DNA of 64,000 bases, taken from positions 1 through 64,000 of the forward strand of contig NZ_CP085324.1 in NCBI RefSeq assembly GCF_020614395.1, written 5' to 3'. Of this stretch, positions 1 to 9,269 are shown in pieces (the stretch's first letter is position 1; every line of letters starts with the position of its first letter). Source of the stretch: Salarchaeum japonicum (lineage in GTDB: Archaea > Halobacteriota > Halobacteria > Halobacteriales > Halobacteriaceae). The notes under the pieces were generated by a model, which saw nothing but the letters and a program-made list of their open reading frames with translations, was not told the origin of the DNA and made no database searches. The position numbers and the translations under genes were made by a program.

Positions 1-22
1 CCGCGCCGCGACTCCTTCCGGT

Positions 23-1024
23 ATGGACGACCCGCTCTGGATAGAGACGCACGCGCCCTCCCTCGACGACATCCCGCAGGAGGACGTGCGCGAACGCCTC
101 CAGGACGCCGTGGACGAACCCGTGAACCTCGTGCTCCACGGGCCCGTCGGCGTGGGGAAGACCGCGGCGGTGCGCGCGCTCGCGGCCGCCGCACACGAGA
201 GCGAGAACGACCTGTTCGAGTTGAACGTGAAGGACTTCTTCGGGATGACGAAAAAGGAGATAGCGAACGACCCCCGGTTCGAGCACTTCATCACGCCGAA
301 ACGCAAGCGCGAGTCCTCGAAGGCCGACCTCATCAACTACGTGCTGAAGGAGTCCGCGAGCTATCCGCCGGTGTCGGGCGACTACACGACCGTCCTGCTC
401 GACAACGCCGAATCCATCCGCGAGGACTTCCAGCAGGCGCTCCGCCGCGTGATGGAACAGCACCACGAGGCGACCCAGTTCGTCATCGCGACCCGCCAGC
501 CGACGAAGCTCATCCCGCCGATTCGCTCGCGGTGCTTCCCGGTCTCCGTGCGCGCGCCGACGGCGGACGAGACCGTCGGCGTCCTCCGCGACATCGTCGA
601 AGCCGAGGAGGTCGCGTACGAGGACGACGGCCTGGAGTACGTCGCGGGGTACGCCGCCGGCAACCTCCGGAAGGCCGTCACCGCCGCACAAGCCACGTAC
701 GAGGCGGAGGGCGAGGTGACGATGGACGCCGCCTACGAGACCCTCCAGGACGTGGGACTGGACGACGAGATTTCGGGGATGCTGGACGACGCCGAGGCCG
801 GCGACTTCACGGACGCGCGCTCCACCCTCGACGACCTGCTCGTGGACGAAGGCCTGGACGGAACCGAAGTCCTGGACGAAATCCTCAGAGTCGGCCGCTC
901 GCGGTACGCGGGCGACGACCTCGCGGAACTCCACGAACTCGCGGGCGACGTGGACGTGATGCTCGCCGAGGGGAACAGCGACCGCGTCCAACTCGGGCGG
1001 ATGCTCGCGGAACTCGGGCGCTAG
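23..1024 (+). CDS. rfcB: Replication factor C small-subunit-like protein RfcB
   Basis: A 333-residue AAA+ clamp-loader subunit that should help load PCNA onto primed DNA with the other RFC subunits. Walker A GPVGVGKT lies at residues 40-47 and the sensor region has the RFC arginine motif SRC (169-171). The Walker B position reads LLDNAE (D127, N128, E130), where the fully active subunit RfcA in this window has LDEAD. The catalytic acidic residue is therefore replaced by Asn, and a basic insert (KRKRESSK, about 93-100) precedes it. The C-terminal third fits the RFC collar. The ATG at 23 is the first in-frame start, but the window begins just upstream, so operon context is unknown. By inference this is a structural or regulatory RFC subunit rather than the main ATPase. 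Confidence 0.9.
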   Translation: MDDPLWIETHAPSLDDIPQEDVRERLQDAVDEPVNLVLHGPVGVGKTAAVRALAAAAHESENDLFELNVKDFFGMTKKEIANDPRFEHFITPKRKRESSKADLINYVLKESASYPPVSGDYTTVLLDNAESIREDFQQALRRVMEQHHEATQFVIATRQPTKLIPPIRSRCFPVSVRAPTADETVGVLRDIVEAEEVAYEDDGLEYVAGYAAGNLRKAVTAAQATYEAEGEVTMDAAYETLQDVGLDDEISGMLDDAEAGDFTDARSTLDDLLVDEGLDGTEVLDEILRVGRSRYAGDDLAELHELAGDVDVMLAEGNSDRVQLGRMLAELGR

Positions 1025-1037
1025 CCGCCGTGCGGCC

Positions 1038-1529
1038 TTACGATTCGTCGGTTCGTCGGCGGTAGGTGACGAACGCGAACTCCTCGCGGTCGTCGCGCTC
1101 GACTTCCGCCCAGTCCTCGCGATTCCAGTCCGGGAAGTGGGTGTCGCCCTCGTACTCCTCGCGGAGTTCGGTGAGAATCAGTTCGTCGGCGTCGGGGAGG
1201 AACTGGCGGTAGACGGTTTCGCCGCCGACGACGTACGCCTCGTCGTCGCGGGCGCGGGCGGCTGAGACGGCTTCCTCGACGCTTCCGACGCCGACGACGC
1301 CGTCCGGGAGGCCGTCGGGATTGCTGGTGAGGACGACGTTCGTGCGGTCGGGGAGCGGGCCGCCGATGCGCTCGCGGATGCTCTCGAACGTCCGCCGACC
1401 CATGATGACGGGATGGCCGGTCGTGGTTTGCTTGAAGTGCGCGAGGTCTTCGGGGTAGTGCCAGGGCATCCCGCCCTCGCGGCCGATGACGCCGTTCGCG
1501 GCGACGGCGGCGACGATGCTGAGTTTCAT
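1038..1529 (-). CDS. folA: Dihydrofolate reductase
   Basis: A 163-residue type I dihydrofolate reductase making tetrahydrofolate from dihydrofolate with NADPH. The substrate-site segment MPWHYPEDL (21-29) contains the family Trp and the catalytic acid E27. [12 protein letters not shown] (39-50) and the later VVGGETVY segment match the cofactor-binding parts. The length is normal. The start codon overlaps the thymidylate synthase stop by 4 bases (ATGA), so the two are read as one operon in which DHFR regenerates the folate oxidised by ThyA. Open reading continues further upstream in this frame but lies inside thyA, so the short start is preferred. Confidence 0.97.
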   Translation of the reverse strand: MKLSIVAAVAANGVIGREGGMPWHYPEDLAHFKQTTTGHPVIMGRRTFESIRERIGGPLPDRTNVVLTSNPDGLPDGVVGVGSVEEAVSAARARDDEAYVVGGETVYRQFLPDADELILTELREEYEGDTHFPDWNREDWAEVERDDREEFAFVTYRRRTDES

Positions 1530-2518
1530 TCCGCCACGCCGAAGTCCAGGCCGGGATGCGACTCGTAGTCCGAGAGCGCGATATCGCCGAATTCGAGCGC
1601 GTCGAGGGGTTTGTCGGCGACGTCGATGTCGGGCTTGGGCTTGGGGTCGCGGGAGAGCTGTTCGAGGAGGCCGGGGACGTGGTCGTACGGCTTCCCGCGC
1701 GGGTCGGTGCTCCCCGCGGGGGCTTCGGCTTCGACCCACGATTTCACGTCGAGCGGGTCGTCGTCGGCGAGCCGGGACTGGAGTTCGGCGAGGTTATCGC
1801 CGTACCAGTCGCCGCGCGCGCCCTCGCCGCAGTAGACGTGGGCGTCCACGACGGTGTGCGCGAACGTCCCGGGTTCGAAGCCGGTGCGTTGAGCAATCGC
1901 GGTGAGGAGGAGCGCGTACGCCGCGAGGTTGAACGGCACGCCGAGCGCGATGTCGCCCGAGCGCTGGGTGAGGTGGAGGTTCAGCCGGTCGCCCTGGACG
2001 TTGAACACGAACGTGTAGTGACACGGCGGGAGCGTGGAGACGGCGGCGTTCGCGGGATGCCAGGCGTTCACGACGATACGCCGCGAGTTCGGGTTCTCCT
2101 CCAGCTGGTCGAGGACGTACTGAATCTGGTCGAACGTCCCCTCGTCGTTCACCCAGTCATTCTCCTCGCCAGCCCACGTCTCGCCCGGCAGTCCCTCGTC
2201 CGGGATGGGGTAGCGCCGCCAGAACCGGCCGTAGGCGGTGTCGAGGTGGCCGTCCTCGTCCGCCCACTCGTCCCAGATACCGGTCTTCTCGCGGAGGTCG
2301 CGGACGTGCTCCTCGCCGGAGAGGTACCAGAGGAGTTCGTGCAGCATCGACTTCCAGCGGAAGCCGTCCATCTTCTTCGTCGTCAGGAGCGGGTAGCCGT
2401 CCGCGAGGTCCGTCTCGTAGTGCCGGCTGAACGCCGAAATCGTATCGACGCCCGTCCGGTTCGGCTTGTGGTTGCCGCCCCGGAGGGTCTCGGATACGAG
2501 CCCGAGGTACTGTTCCAT
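1526..2518 (-). CDS. thyA: Thymidylate synthase (ThyA type)
   Basis: A 330-residue ThyA-family enzyme converting dUMP to dTMP with methylenetetrahydrofolate. The phosphate-binding loop [11 protein letters not shown] (20-30), the nucleophile in LPPCHYTF (C166) and the dUMP-binding run [19 protein letters not shown] (183-201) are all intact. The protein is longer than the E. coli enzyme (about 264 residues) because of acidic insertions near 90-135 and 235-275. It is first in a two-gene unit with folA, overlapping it by 4 bases. It uses the classical folate-oxidising route, which fits a linked DHFR; flavin-dependent ThyX is not seen here. Confidence 0.98.
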   Translation of the reverse strand: MEQYLGLVSETLRGGNHKPNRTGVDTISAFSRHYETDLADGYPLLTTKKMDGFRWKSMLHELLWYLSGEEHVRDLREKTGIWDEWADEDGHLDTAYGRFWRRYPIPDEGLPGETWAGEENDWVNDEGTFDQIQYVLDQLEENPNSRRIVVNAWHPANAAVSTLPPCHYTFVFNVQGDRLNLHLTQRSGDIALGVPFNLAAYALLLTAIAQRTGFEPGTFAHTVVDAHVYCGEGARGDWYGDNLAELQSRLADDDPLDVKSWVEAEAPAGSTDPRGKPYDHVPGLLEQLSRDPKPKPDIDVADKPLDALEFGDIALSDYESHPGLDFGVAE

Positions 2519-2563
2519 ACGCGTGCAGAACGCGCCTGCACCCTAAAGTGGTACTCCTCTCGG

Positions 2564-3442
2564 TCAGCGCGCGTCGGCGCTGGTGGCGCGCGCCATGTAG
2601 TAGACGGCGACCGCGCCGAGCGCGAGGTCGAGCGCGCCGAGCACGGCGACCGCGGGGACGAGCGTGTCCCACATCCCGCCGAACGCGGTGACCTCGATGA
2701 CGGTCATGGTGTCCCGGCCGAACATCAGCGCGCGGGCGGCGTCCACGCCGTACGTGATGGGGTTGAAGGCGGCGACGGTCTGCACCCAGCCCGGCAGGCT
2801 CTCCAGGGGGAGGAAGGCGCTGGAGAGGAAGAGCAGGGGGAACTGGAGGACGTTCACGGCGATCATCGTGGACTCCTGGTCGCGGGTGGCGAGCGCCATG
2901 ACGTTAGAGAACGCCGTGAACCAGATGGAGAAGAGGATGCCGACGGCGACGATGCCGAGCGCGCCGAGGACGCCGGTGTCGATGTAGTCGGTGAAACTCC
3001 CGCCCTCGCCGAGGAGGAGGAGGACGTAGCCGAACGCGAGGATGATGACGACCTGGACGACGATGCGGATGACCTCGGAGAGCGACTTCCCGAAGAACAC
3101 CGCGCCGCGGTGCATCGGCGAGACGAGCGCCTTCTCGAACATCCCGGACTCGATGTCCTCCACGAGGCCGACGCCGGACGTGGTCGCGGCGATGAGCGAC
3201 ACCTGGATTGCGATGGCGGGCACGAGGTAGGTGACGTAACTCACGTCGCCGCCGACCATGCCGCTAATCGCACCGCCCGCGAGGTTCCCGAACACCTCCG
3301 TGAACAACACGAGGAACATGATGGGGTTCAGGAGGCTGAACGTCACCACGAACGGGTTGCGGATGGTGCGAATCAGCCAGCGCTTGAGGTTCACCCAGGT
3401 GTCCACGACGAAGCCGTTTCCGGCCGCGCGGCCGTCGCTCAT
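2564..3442 (-). CDS. ABC-2 type exporter permease (DrrB-like)
   Basis: A 292-residue integral membrane protein with about six hydrophobic segments, of the ABC-2 permease type that pairs with DrrA-like ATPases in drug or lipid efflux. The N-terminal stretch with WLIRTIRNPFVVTFSLLNPI before the first membrane helix is characteristic of this family. Its ATG overlaps the end of the upstream ATPase gene by 4 bases, so the two are surely cotranscribed and probably translationally coupled. The substrate cannot be deduced; DrrAB homology suggests a hydrophobic compound. Daunorubicin itself is unlikely. Confidence 0.92.
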   Translation of the reverse strand: MSDGRAAGNGFVVDTWVNLKRWLIRTIRNPFVVTFSLLNPIMFLVLFTEVFGNLAGGAISGMVGGDVSYVTYLVPAIAIQVSLIAATTSGVGLVEDIESGMFEKALVSPMHRGAVFFGKSLSEVIRIVVQVVIILAFGYVLLLLGEGGSFTDYIDTGVLGALGIVAVGILFSIWFTAFSNVMALATRDQESTMIAVNVLQFPLLFLSSAFLPLESLPGWVQTVAAFNPITYGVDAARALMFGRDTMTVIEVTAFGGMWDTLVPAVAVLGALDLALGAVAVYYMARATSADAR

Positions 3443-4431
3443 TCGCCATCACCCGCGTCGGCGTCGTCCGCGGGGTCGGCGTCGTACTCCTCGCCGGTGA
3501 TGGCGAGGAACACGTCGTCCAGGGTCGGACTCCGGACGTTGAACCCGGTGACGGTGAGGCCGGCGTCGGAGAGCGCGACGAGGAGGTCGGTGCCGTGCCG
3601 GCGCGCCTCCGCGGACGTGACGACGATGCCCGCGTCGGTCGTCTCGACGGCGTCCGGGCCGTCCACGAGCCGCGAGTCGAGCGCGAGGTCGCGGGCGCGC
3701 TCGACCTCGTCCGCGGTCGGGTCGTCGAGGTCGATTTCGAGCACGTCGCCGCCGACTCGCGACTTGAGTTCCTGCGGGGAGCCGTCCACGGCGATTTCGC
3801 CGTCCCGGATGACCGCGATGCGGTCGCAGAGGTGGTCGGCCTCCTCCAGGTACTGCGTCGTGAGGAAGATGGTGGTGCCGCGGTCGTTCACGCGCTCGAA
3901 GTACTCCCAGAGGCGGTTTCGCGCCTTCGGGTCGAGGCCCGTCGTCGGTTCGTCCAGGAAGACGATCGGGGGTTCGTGGACGAGCGCGGTCGCCACGTCG
4001 AGGCGTTTTTTCATCCCGCCCGAGAAGTCCTTCGCCTGCTTGTCCGCCACGTCCGCGAGGTCGACGAGGTCGAGGAGTTCGTCGATGCGGTCGCCGCGCG
4101 CGTCGGCGCGGACGCCGTACGCCTCGCACGCGAACCGGATGTTCTCCCGTGCGGTCAACTGGGGGTCGATACTCGTCTCCTGGGCCATGTACCCGATGGA
4201 TTTGCGAACCTCGCGGGGGTCGTCCTCGACGTCGTAGCCGTTCACCGTCACCGACCCCGCGGTCGGTTTCAGGAGGGTGACGAGCGTCTTGATGGTCGTC
4301 GTCTTCCCCGCGCCGTTCGCGCCGAGGAACCCGAAGAACTCGCCCTCCGGCACGTCCATCGACACGTCCGTGACGGCCTCGGTTCCGTCGGCGTACGTCA
4401 ACGCCAGGTGGTCGGCATCTATCGCGCTCAC
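3439..4431 (-). CDS. ABC transporter ATPase (DrrA-like)
   Basis: A 330-residue ATP-binding subunit driving the adjacent ABC-2 permease. It has Walker A GANGAGKTT (37-45), a Q-loop around YMAQETS (81-87), signature FSGGM (136-140), Walker B IVFLDEP (156-162), and a C-terminal extension (about 220-330) typical of DrrA. The extension ends in a very acidic tail. The gene lies first in the operon; the permease start is embedded in its last codons. The upstream gap to the divergent side is short (46 bases), and no specific operator was recognised. Confidence 0.95.
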   Translation of the reverse strand: MSAIDADHLALTYADGTEAVTDVSMDVPEGEFFGFLGANGAGKTTTIKTLVTLLKPTAGSVTVNGYDVEDDPREVRKSIGYMAQETSIDPQLTARENIRFACEAYGVRADARGDRIDELLDLVDLADVADKQAKDFSGGMKKRLDVATALVHEPPIVFLDEPTTGLDPKARNRLWEYFERVNDRGTTIFLTTQYLEEADHLCDRIAVIRDGEIAVDGSPQELKSRVGGDVLEIDLDDPTADEVERARDLALDSRLVDGPDAVETTDAGIVVTSAEARRHGTDLLVALSDAGLTVTGFNVRSPTLDDVFLAITGEEYDADPADDADAGDGE

Positions 4432-4477
4432 ACGGGGAGGAAGGAACTCAGCCGACTAAGCCGTTTTGACTGAACGG

Positions 4478-5089
4478 TCAGTCACTTTCGGTGGTTGCGT
4501 AGTAGAGCGCCGGGAGACCGAGCGGGAGCGCGAGCACGCCGAACGCGCCCGCCGCGACCACCGCCCGGTCGCCGTCGGTTCGAGCGACGAGGAACGCGGC
4601 GACGCCGACGGCGGCGATAGCGTACGCGAGCGTGCTCCAGACCGTGACGTACGACGAGCAGTACGCCCAGCAGACGAACGTGTACGCGGGCGCGTTCCAC
4701 GTCGCCGGGTCGGGCTTCGGCCAGAAGTACCGGCAGTACGTGGTGAGCGCAACCATCAGGACGGCGGGCAATCCGACGAGCCACGTCGAGCGACGGAGGC
4801 CGGTCGCGGGGGCGTATCGGCGGTACGCCGCGAGCAGCGCGAACGGGAGGCCGAACACCCACAGCCAGACGGCGAGCGTGTACGACACCGGCCAGTGCTC
4901 GATGCGGGGTTGCGCGTAGGGGAGGCGGAGCGACGGCGGGAGCGTCGCCCACGGGAACGAGGGGTCGGGGACGGGGTTCGTGACGAACGCGACAAGGCCG
5001 AGGAGCGTGCCGGCGACGAGCGCGTACACGCCCCAGTCGGCGGCGCGGTCGAGACGACCGGGGAGGGACGGGGTAGCCGGACGTGGCAT
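4478..5089 (-). CDS. Multi-spanning membrane protein of unknown function
   Basis: A 203-residue protein with about six hydrophobic helices separated by short loops, several of them Trp/Tyr rich (for example around TWNAPAYTFVCWAYC). I do not recognise an assigned family. The ATG at 5089 (MPRPATPSL) is preferred; an in-frame ATG 20 codons upstream would add a polar tail without membrane features. The gene is transcribed away from the tRNA methyltransferase side and ends close to the ABC ATPase start region, on the same strand, with a gap of about 46 bases, so cotranscription with the ABC exporter is possible. Confidence 0.75.
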   Translation of the reverse strand: MPRPATPSLPGRLDRAADWGVYALVAGTLLGLVAFVTNPVPDPSFPWATLPPSLRLPYAQPRIEHWPVSYTLAVWLWVFGLPFALLAAYRRYAPATGLRRSTWLVGLPAVLMVALTTYCRYFWPKPDPATWNAPAYTFVCWAYCSSYVTVWSTLAYAIAAVGVAAFLVARTDGDRAVVAAGAFGVLALPLGLPALYYATTESD

Positions 5090-5239
5090 GTGGGGTCGTA
5101 CGTACTCGTCGTTCACGGGCGTTTCCCGTTCGAAACCCCGGCGAAACACCCGTCTCCTCGAACAGTCCCGAACGGGTACCAGGGAAAACGTCGGAATCCG
5201 AACCGGGTTGGCGTCATCGGCGAGCGCCGCGAGCGCCGG

Positions 5240-6208
5240 TCACTCCAGGACGAGGACGTGCCGGTCGAGCGAGCGGTGGACGCGCCGCACGAACCGGGAT
5301 TCGACGGTCCAGCCCGCGGCCGTAGCCTCGTCCCGCCAGTCGCGGTCGGCGACGAGCACGCACCGCCCGGTGGTGACGCGTTCGACCTCGGAGAGCGCGC
5401 CGCCCACGAGGTCGCGGAGACCGTGCGTCTCGATTTTCGACTGTCGGCCGTATGGCGCGTCGAACACCGCCGCATCGACCGCGTCCGCGCGGAGGGGCAG
5501 GCGGGTGGCGTCCCCGCGCCACACCGCGAAGTCGTCGGCGTACTCGCGGAGGTTCTCTCGCGCCCCCCGCACCATCTTCTCCTGCGCGTCGTTCCCGAGC
5601 GGGCGCGCGCCGACCAGGCCGGCCTCGATGAGCACGCCGCCCGTCCCGCACATCGGGTCGAGGAGGCGGGTTCCCGACCGCGCGCCGGCGAGGTTGACGA
5701 GGGCGCGGGCGAGCATCGGATCCATCGACCCCGGCTGGAAGAACGGGCGCTTCGTGGGTTTGCGGGCGTCGTAGTCGCGGTCGGTCGCGACCGCGAGCCA
5801 GCCGAGCGCGCACGCGTCGTCGCTGAACGCCGCGCGCAGGACGAAGTCGGGGTCGTCGAGGTCCACGGAAAACCCGCGGTCTGTGAGGACGCCGCCGAGT
5901 TCGCGCTCCGCGCGCTGCGTGTCCACGCCCGCGCTCCCCCGTACGTCCGTCGCGCGCACCGCGACCGTCCCCTCGATGCCGACGTTCGCGGCGTCCAGGA
6001 GGGTCGCGGCGCTCTCGACGCTCGCGTCCGTGCGGCCGACGAGGCGGCTCGCGTACCGCGTGAACGCGAGGTCGGCGGCGCGGTCGAGGTCGAGCGACGG
6101 CGCGACGGCGAGACCGGGCGCGACCAGGTCGGCGTCCGGCGCGGCGGCCGCGCGCGCCTCCGCGAGCGCGAAGTCGTCGTCCGACCCGACGAGTTCGAGG
6201 AGGTACAC
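5240..6208 (-). CDS. trmG10: tRNA (guanine-10-N2) dimethyltransferase (THUMP-methyltransferase)
   Basis: A 322-residue archaeal Trm-G10/Trm11-type enzyme that methylates N2 of G10 in tRNA using S-adenosylmethionine. The N-terminal half corresponds to the THUMP RNA-binding domain. The catalytic half has the family segment RPFFQPGSMDP (154-164), SAM motif DPMCGTGG (184-191) and the amino-methyltransferase motif DAPYG (250-254; usually DPPYG). A GTG start at 6208 (VYLLELVG) matches the normal beginning of haloarchaeal homologues; the in-frame ATG 24 codons upstream would overlap the likely TATA element. It is divergent from tbp, sharing a 108-base promoter region. Confidence 0.9.
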   Translation of the reverse strand: MYLLELVGSDDDFALAEARAAAAPDADLVAPGLAVAPSLDLDRAADLAFTRYASRLVGRTDASVESAATLLDAANVGIEGTVAVRATDVRGSAGVDTQRAERELGGVLTDRGFSVDLDDPDFVLRAAFSDDACALGWLAVATDRDYDARKPTKRPFFQPGSMDPMLARALVNLAGARSGTRLLDPMCGTGGVLIEAGLVGARPLGNDAQEKMVRGARENLREYADDFAVWRGDATRLPLRADAVDAAVFDAPYGRQSKIETHGLRDLVGGALSEVERVTTGRCVLVADRDWRDEATAAGWTVESRFVRRVHRSLDRHVLVLE

Positions 6209-6241
6209 ACCGGCGGTTGGGGGCGTCCACACAAGGCGTTT

Positions 6242-6249
6242 GTTAAAAG
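6242..6249 (-). promoter_or_regulatory. Putative TATA element of the tRNA G10 methyltransferase gene
   Basis: On the minus strand this reads cttttaac, 34-41 bases upstream of the GTG start at 6208. The spacing allows a leaderless or very short-leader transcript and supports the GTG rather than the upstream ATG. Confidence 0.4.
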
Positions 6250-6282
6250 CAGGTAGGCGTCCGGCTCGCCGGACCGCCAAAC

Positions 6283-6290
6283 TTTATAAA
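6283..6290 (+). promoter_or_regulatory. TATA box of tbp
   Basis: The strong match tttataaa lies 27-34 bases upstream of the tbp ATG at 6317, the distance expected for a leaderless archaeal transcript. A second AT-rich match, tatttaag (about 6303-6310), lies between this box and the start codon. TBP could bind there and repress its own gene; that is inference from position only. Confidence 0.65.
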
Positions 6291-6316
6291 GGTTAAATAC
6301 GATATTTAAGTCGTAT

Positions 6317-6877
6317 ATGACCGACCCCAAGGAAACCATCAACATTGAAAACGTGGTCGCCTCCACGGGAATCGGCCAGGAGCTCGACCTTCAGAGCGTC
6401 GCCATGGACCTCGAAGGTGCCGACTACGACCCCGAGCAGTTCCCCGGCCTCGTCTACCGCACCCAGGAGCCGAAGAGCGCCGCGCTCATCTTCCGCTCCG
6501 GCAAAATCGTCTGCACCGGCGCGAAATCCACCGCAGACGTCCACGAAAGCCTCCGCATCGTCTTCGACAAACTCCGCGAACTCAACATCGAAGTCGAAGA
6601 CGACCCCGAAATCGTCGTCCAGAACATCGTCACCTCCGCCGACCTGGGCCGCCAACTCAACCTCAACGCCATCGCCATCGGATTGGGCCTCGAAAACATC
6701 GAGTACGAACCCGAACAGTTCCCCGGCCTCGTCTACCGCCTCGACGAACCCGAAGTCGTCGCCCTCCTCTTCGGCTCCGGCAAACTCGTCATCACCGGCG
6801 GCAAGAAACCCGAGGACGCCGAACACGCCGTCGACAAAATCGTCAGCCGCCTCGAAGAACTCGGCCTGCTCGAGTAA
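6317..6877 (+). CDS. tbp: TATA-box-binding protein
   Basis: A 186-residue TBP, the general transcription factor that bends promoter DNA and recruits TFB. It is the usual two-fold repeat: each roughly 90-residue half carries NIV(A/T)S near its start and (Y)(D/E)PEQFPGLVYR in the middle (about 38-48 and 129-139). The C-terminus is acidic (EELGLLE), as in archaeal TBPs. The phenylalanine-containing stirrup regions appear intact. It is single-cistronic, with a strong TATA box just upstream and a long inverted repeat immediately after the stop. Haloarchaea often have several TBPs; only this copy lies in the window. Confidence 0.98.
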   Translation: MTDPKETINIENVVASTGIGQELDLQSVAMDLEGADYDPEQFPGLVYRTQEPKSAALIFRSGKIVCTGAKSTADVHESLRIVFDKLRELNIEVEDDPEIVVQNIVTSADLGRQLNLNAIAIGLGLENIEYEPEQFPGLVYRLDEPEVVALLFGSGKLVITGGKKPEDAEHAVDKIVSRLEELGLLE

Positions 6878-6878
6878 A

Positions 6879-6921
6879 TTTTTGCGTCGGGGGTTCGCTC
6901 TGCGAACCCCGCTCGCAAAAA
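6879..6921. terminator. Long inverted repeat after tbp, probable terminator
   Basis: An outer stem ttttt-gcg (6879-6886) pairs with cgc-aaaaa (6914-6921). An inner perfect 9-base stem GGGGTTCGC (6890-6898) / GCGAACCCC (6902-6910) closes on a TCT loop. It begins two bases after the tbp stop codon. The flanking T and A runs make it look like a bidirectional intrinsic terminator, separating tbp from the convergent hisG. Confidence 0.6.
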
Positions 6922-6935
6922 GTAACATAAAAAGG

Positions 6936-6956
6936 CCGCTCGCCGACGGCGAGCGG
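6936..6956. repeat. Second hairpin in the tbp-hisG gap
   Basis: Arms CCGCTCGCC (6936-6944) and GGCGAGCGG (6948-6956) form a perfect 9-base stem with a GAC loop, 15 bases after the longer hairpin. The rest of the 185-base gap shows no gene or tRNA. Confidence 0.5.
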
Positions 6957-7062
6957 TGAATCCGCTCGTTCGGGCTCTTCGAGCCGCTCACTCGCGGAAC
7001 AGAGGCGTTTCGTTCCGGCGAAGGCCACAGAACCCGGCGAACGCCTCCGCGACTAGTCCCGA

Positions 7063-7905
7063 TTACTCGACGAGTCGCTCGATTTCGGTGACCAGCACGT
7101 CGCTCGCGCCCTTCTCTTTGAGGTCGGTGATGGTCTGGAAGACCTCGCGTTCGGGGACGACGGCGTGGACGGCGACGGTGTTCGGTTCGTCCACGTCCAG
7201 CACCGTCGGGCCGCCGAGACCGGGAATCACGTCCTCGATTTCGTCGAGGCGGTCGGCGGGCGCGTTCAACATCAGGTAGCGCTTGTCCTCCGCGGCGATG
7301 ACCGAATCCAAGGCGGTCTCGACCTGGCTCGCCTTCTCGCTCTCGACGTCCGGACGGGCGAACAGCCGGACGGAGCTCGCGAGCACTTCGTCCACGATTT
7401 CGAGGCGGTTCACGCGGAGCGTCGTCCCCGTCGAGGTGATGTCGATGATGGCGTCCGCCATCTCCACGTGCGGCGTGAGTTCGGTCGCGCCCGACACCTC
7501 CACGATGTCGGGCGAAACGTCCGCGTCCGCGAAGTAGTCGCGGGCGACCCGCGGGAACTCGGTGGCGACGGTCTTTCCCGCGAGGTCATCGACCGACGCC
7601 AGGTCGTCCTCCTCGGGGGCGGCGAGGACGAGCCGACACTCCCCGTAGCCGAGGTCGAGGCGGTCTTCGAGGTCGACGCCGGACTCCCGAACCTGGTCGA
7701 GGCCGGTGATGCCGAGGTCGGCCGCGCCGTCCGCGACGTACTCGGGGATGTCGGCGGCGCGCGCGAACAGCACCGTGATGTCGGGGTCGACGGTGTCGGC
7801 GTAGAGCTGGCGGTCGGCGGTCGGTTCTATCGAGAGCCCCGCGCGGTCGAGCAGGTCGACGGTCGGGTCGTGCAGTCTGCCCTTGTTGGGGACGGCGATT
7901 CGCAT
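7063..7905 (-). CDS. hisG: ATP phosphoribosyltransferase (long form, HisG)
   Basis: A 280-residue HisG that condenses ATP with PRPP in the first step of histidine synthesis. The start [11 protein letters not shown], the segment [10 protein letters not shown] (63-72) and the PRPP loop near [12 protein letters not shown] (about 152-163) are characteristic. The length and the C-terminal 75 residues (after about 205) indicate the long form with a regulatory ACT-like domain, so feedback inhibition by histidine is expected and HisZ is not needed. The gene stands alone, convergent with tbp and divergent from the deaminase gene; no other his gene is in the window. Confidence 0.97.
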   Translation of the reverse strand: MRIAVPNKGRLHDPTVDLLDRAGLSIEPTADRQLYADTVDPDITVLFARAADIPEYVADGAADLGITGLDQVRESGVDLEDRLDLGYGECRLVLAAPEEDDLASVDDLAGKTVATEFPRVARDYFADADVSPDIVEVSGATELTPHVEMADAIIDITSTGTTLRVNRLEIVDEVLASSVRLFARPDVESEKASQVETALDSVIAAEDKRYLMLNAPADRLDEIEDVIPGLGGPTVLDVDEPNTVAVHAVVPEREVFQTITDLKEKGASDVLVTEIERLVE

Positions 7906-7979
7906 AGCGGGGATTGGCGGGCGACCGGCAAAGAGGTATGCACCAATAGATTCAGGACTCCGAAGCCGCGAGAGGGGGT

Positions 7980-9269
7980 ATGACGACGCTCGAAATCACC
8001 GGTGGGCGGGTGCTTCGCCCCGACTTCTCGGTCGAACGCGCGGACGTGCTGGTAGACCAGGACGCGGGCGAGATTCTGGACGTGGGCGACGTACCCGAAG
8101 GCGACGAGACGCTGGACGCCGCGGATTGCCTGGTGATGCCCGGGCTGGTGAACGCGCACACGCACGCCGCGATGACGCTCCTCCGCGGGTACGCGGACGA
8201 CAAACCCCTCGACGCGTGGCTGCAGGAGGACATCTGGCCCGCGGAGGCCGAACTCACGGCGGCGGACGTGCGCGCCGGCACCGAACTCGCGCTCGTGGAG
8301 ATGATTCGCGGCGGCGTGACGGCGTTCGCCGACATGTACTTCGAGGAACCGGCGGTCGCCGACGCCGTCGCTGACGCGGGCGTGCGGGCGCGACTCGGCC
8401 ACGGCGTCGTCACCGTCGGGAAGGACGACGAGTCGGCGCGCGCGGACAACGAGGAGAGCCTCGACTTCGCCCGCGAGTACGACGGCTACGCGGACGGCCG
8501 CGTGAAGACGGTGTACGCGCCGCACAGCCTCACCACCGTGGACGACGCCCTCCTCGCGGAGTTCACCGCGGAGGCGCGCGGCGCGGGAGTTCCCCTGCAC
8601 TTCCACGCGAACGAGACCGCGGGCGAAGTCGAACCCATCGTCGAGTCCGAGGGCGAACGACCGCTCGCGCACGCGGACGACCTCGGGATGCTCACCGAGG
8701 ACGACTTCCTCGCGCACGGCGTGCACGTGGACGGCGAGGAGATCGACCTGCTCGCGGCGCGCGGGACGGCGGTCGTGCACTGCCCGGCGTCGAACATGAA
8801 GCTCGCGTCCGGGATGGCTCCCGTCCAGCGACTCCGGGAGGCGGGCGTGACGGTCGCGCTCGGCACGGACGGCGCGGCGTCGAACAACGACCTCGACGTG
8901 TTCGACGAACTGCGGGACGCCGCGATGCTCGGGAAGCTCGCCGCCGAGGACGCCGCCGCCGTGCCCGCCGAGGCCGCGGTGGAGATGGCGACCGCGGGCG
9001 GCGCGGACGCGCTCGGGTTCGACTCGGGCCGCGTCGAGGCGGGCGCGAACGCCGACCTCGCCGTCGTGGACTTCGACGCCCCCCACCTGACGCCCGTCCA
9101 CGACCACGTCAGCCACCTCGCGTACGCCGTCCGCGGGAGCGACGTGCGTCACACCGTCTGCGACGGCCGCGTGCTCATGGAAGACCGCGACCTCGTCACG
9201 CTCGACGAGGCGGAAATCAGGGGGCGCGCCGCCGACCGCGCCGCCGACCTCGCGGAACGCGCCGACTAA
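7980..9269 (+). CDS. Amidohydrolase, adenosine-type nucleoside/SAH deaminase
   Basis: A 429-residue metal-dependent amidohydrolase of the MtaD/DadD subgroup, which deaminates S-adenosylhomocysteine, methylthioadenosine or 5'-deoxyadenosine to inosine forms. Metal ligands are visible: HTH (60-62), HFH (207-209) followed by ANET, H246 in AHGVH, and D297 in [10 protein letters not shown]. The length is normal and the barrel is intact. The adenosylhomocysteinase gene lies about 1.15 kb downstream on the same strand, which supports a role in clearing SAM by-products. The exact substrate cannot be told from sequence. Confidence 0.88.
   Translation: MTTLEITGGRVLRPDFSVERADVLVDQDAGEILDVGDVPEGDETLDAADCLVMPGLVNAHTHAAMTLLRGYADDKPLDAWLQEDIWPAEAELTAADVRAGTELALVEMIRGGVTAFADMYFEEPAVADAVADAGVRARLGHGVVTVGKDDESARADNEESLDFAREYDGYADGRVKTVYAPHSLTTVDDALLAEFTAEARGAGVPLHFHANETAGEVEPIVESEGERPLAHADDLGMLTEDDFLAHGVHVDGEEIDLLAARGTAVVHCPASNMKLASGMAPVQRLREAGVTVALGTDGAASNNDLDVFDELRDAAMLGKLAAEDAAAVPAEAAVEMATAGGADALGFDSGRVEAGANADLAVVDFDAPHLTPVHDHVSHLAYAVRGSDVRHTVCDGRVLMEDRDLVTLDEAEIRGRAADRAADLAERAD

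Noticed and set aside
1556-4237. An 893-codon open frame antisense to thyA and the ABC exporter
   Set aside because: High-GC haloarchaeal genes leave long stop-free antisense frames. The complementary strand encodes thyA and the ABC genes with full motifs, while this frame is low-complexity Arg/Glu/Val sequence with no domain.
6889-6960. A tRNA gene between tbp and hisG
   Set aside because: Two hairpins are present but there is no acceptor stem, anticodon arm or T-loop pattern.
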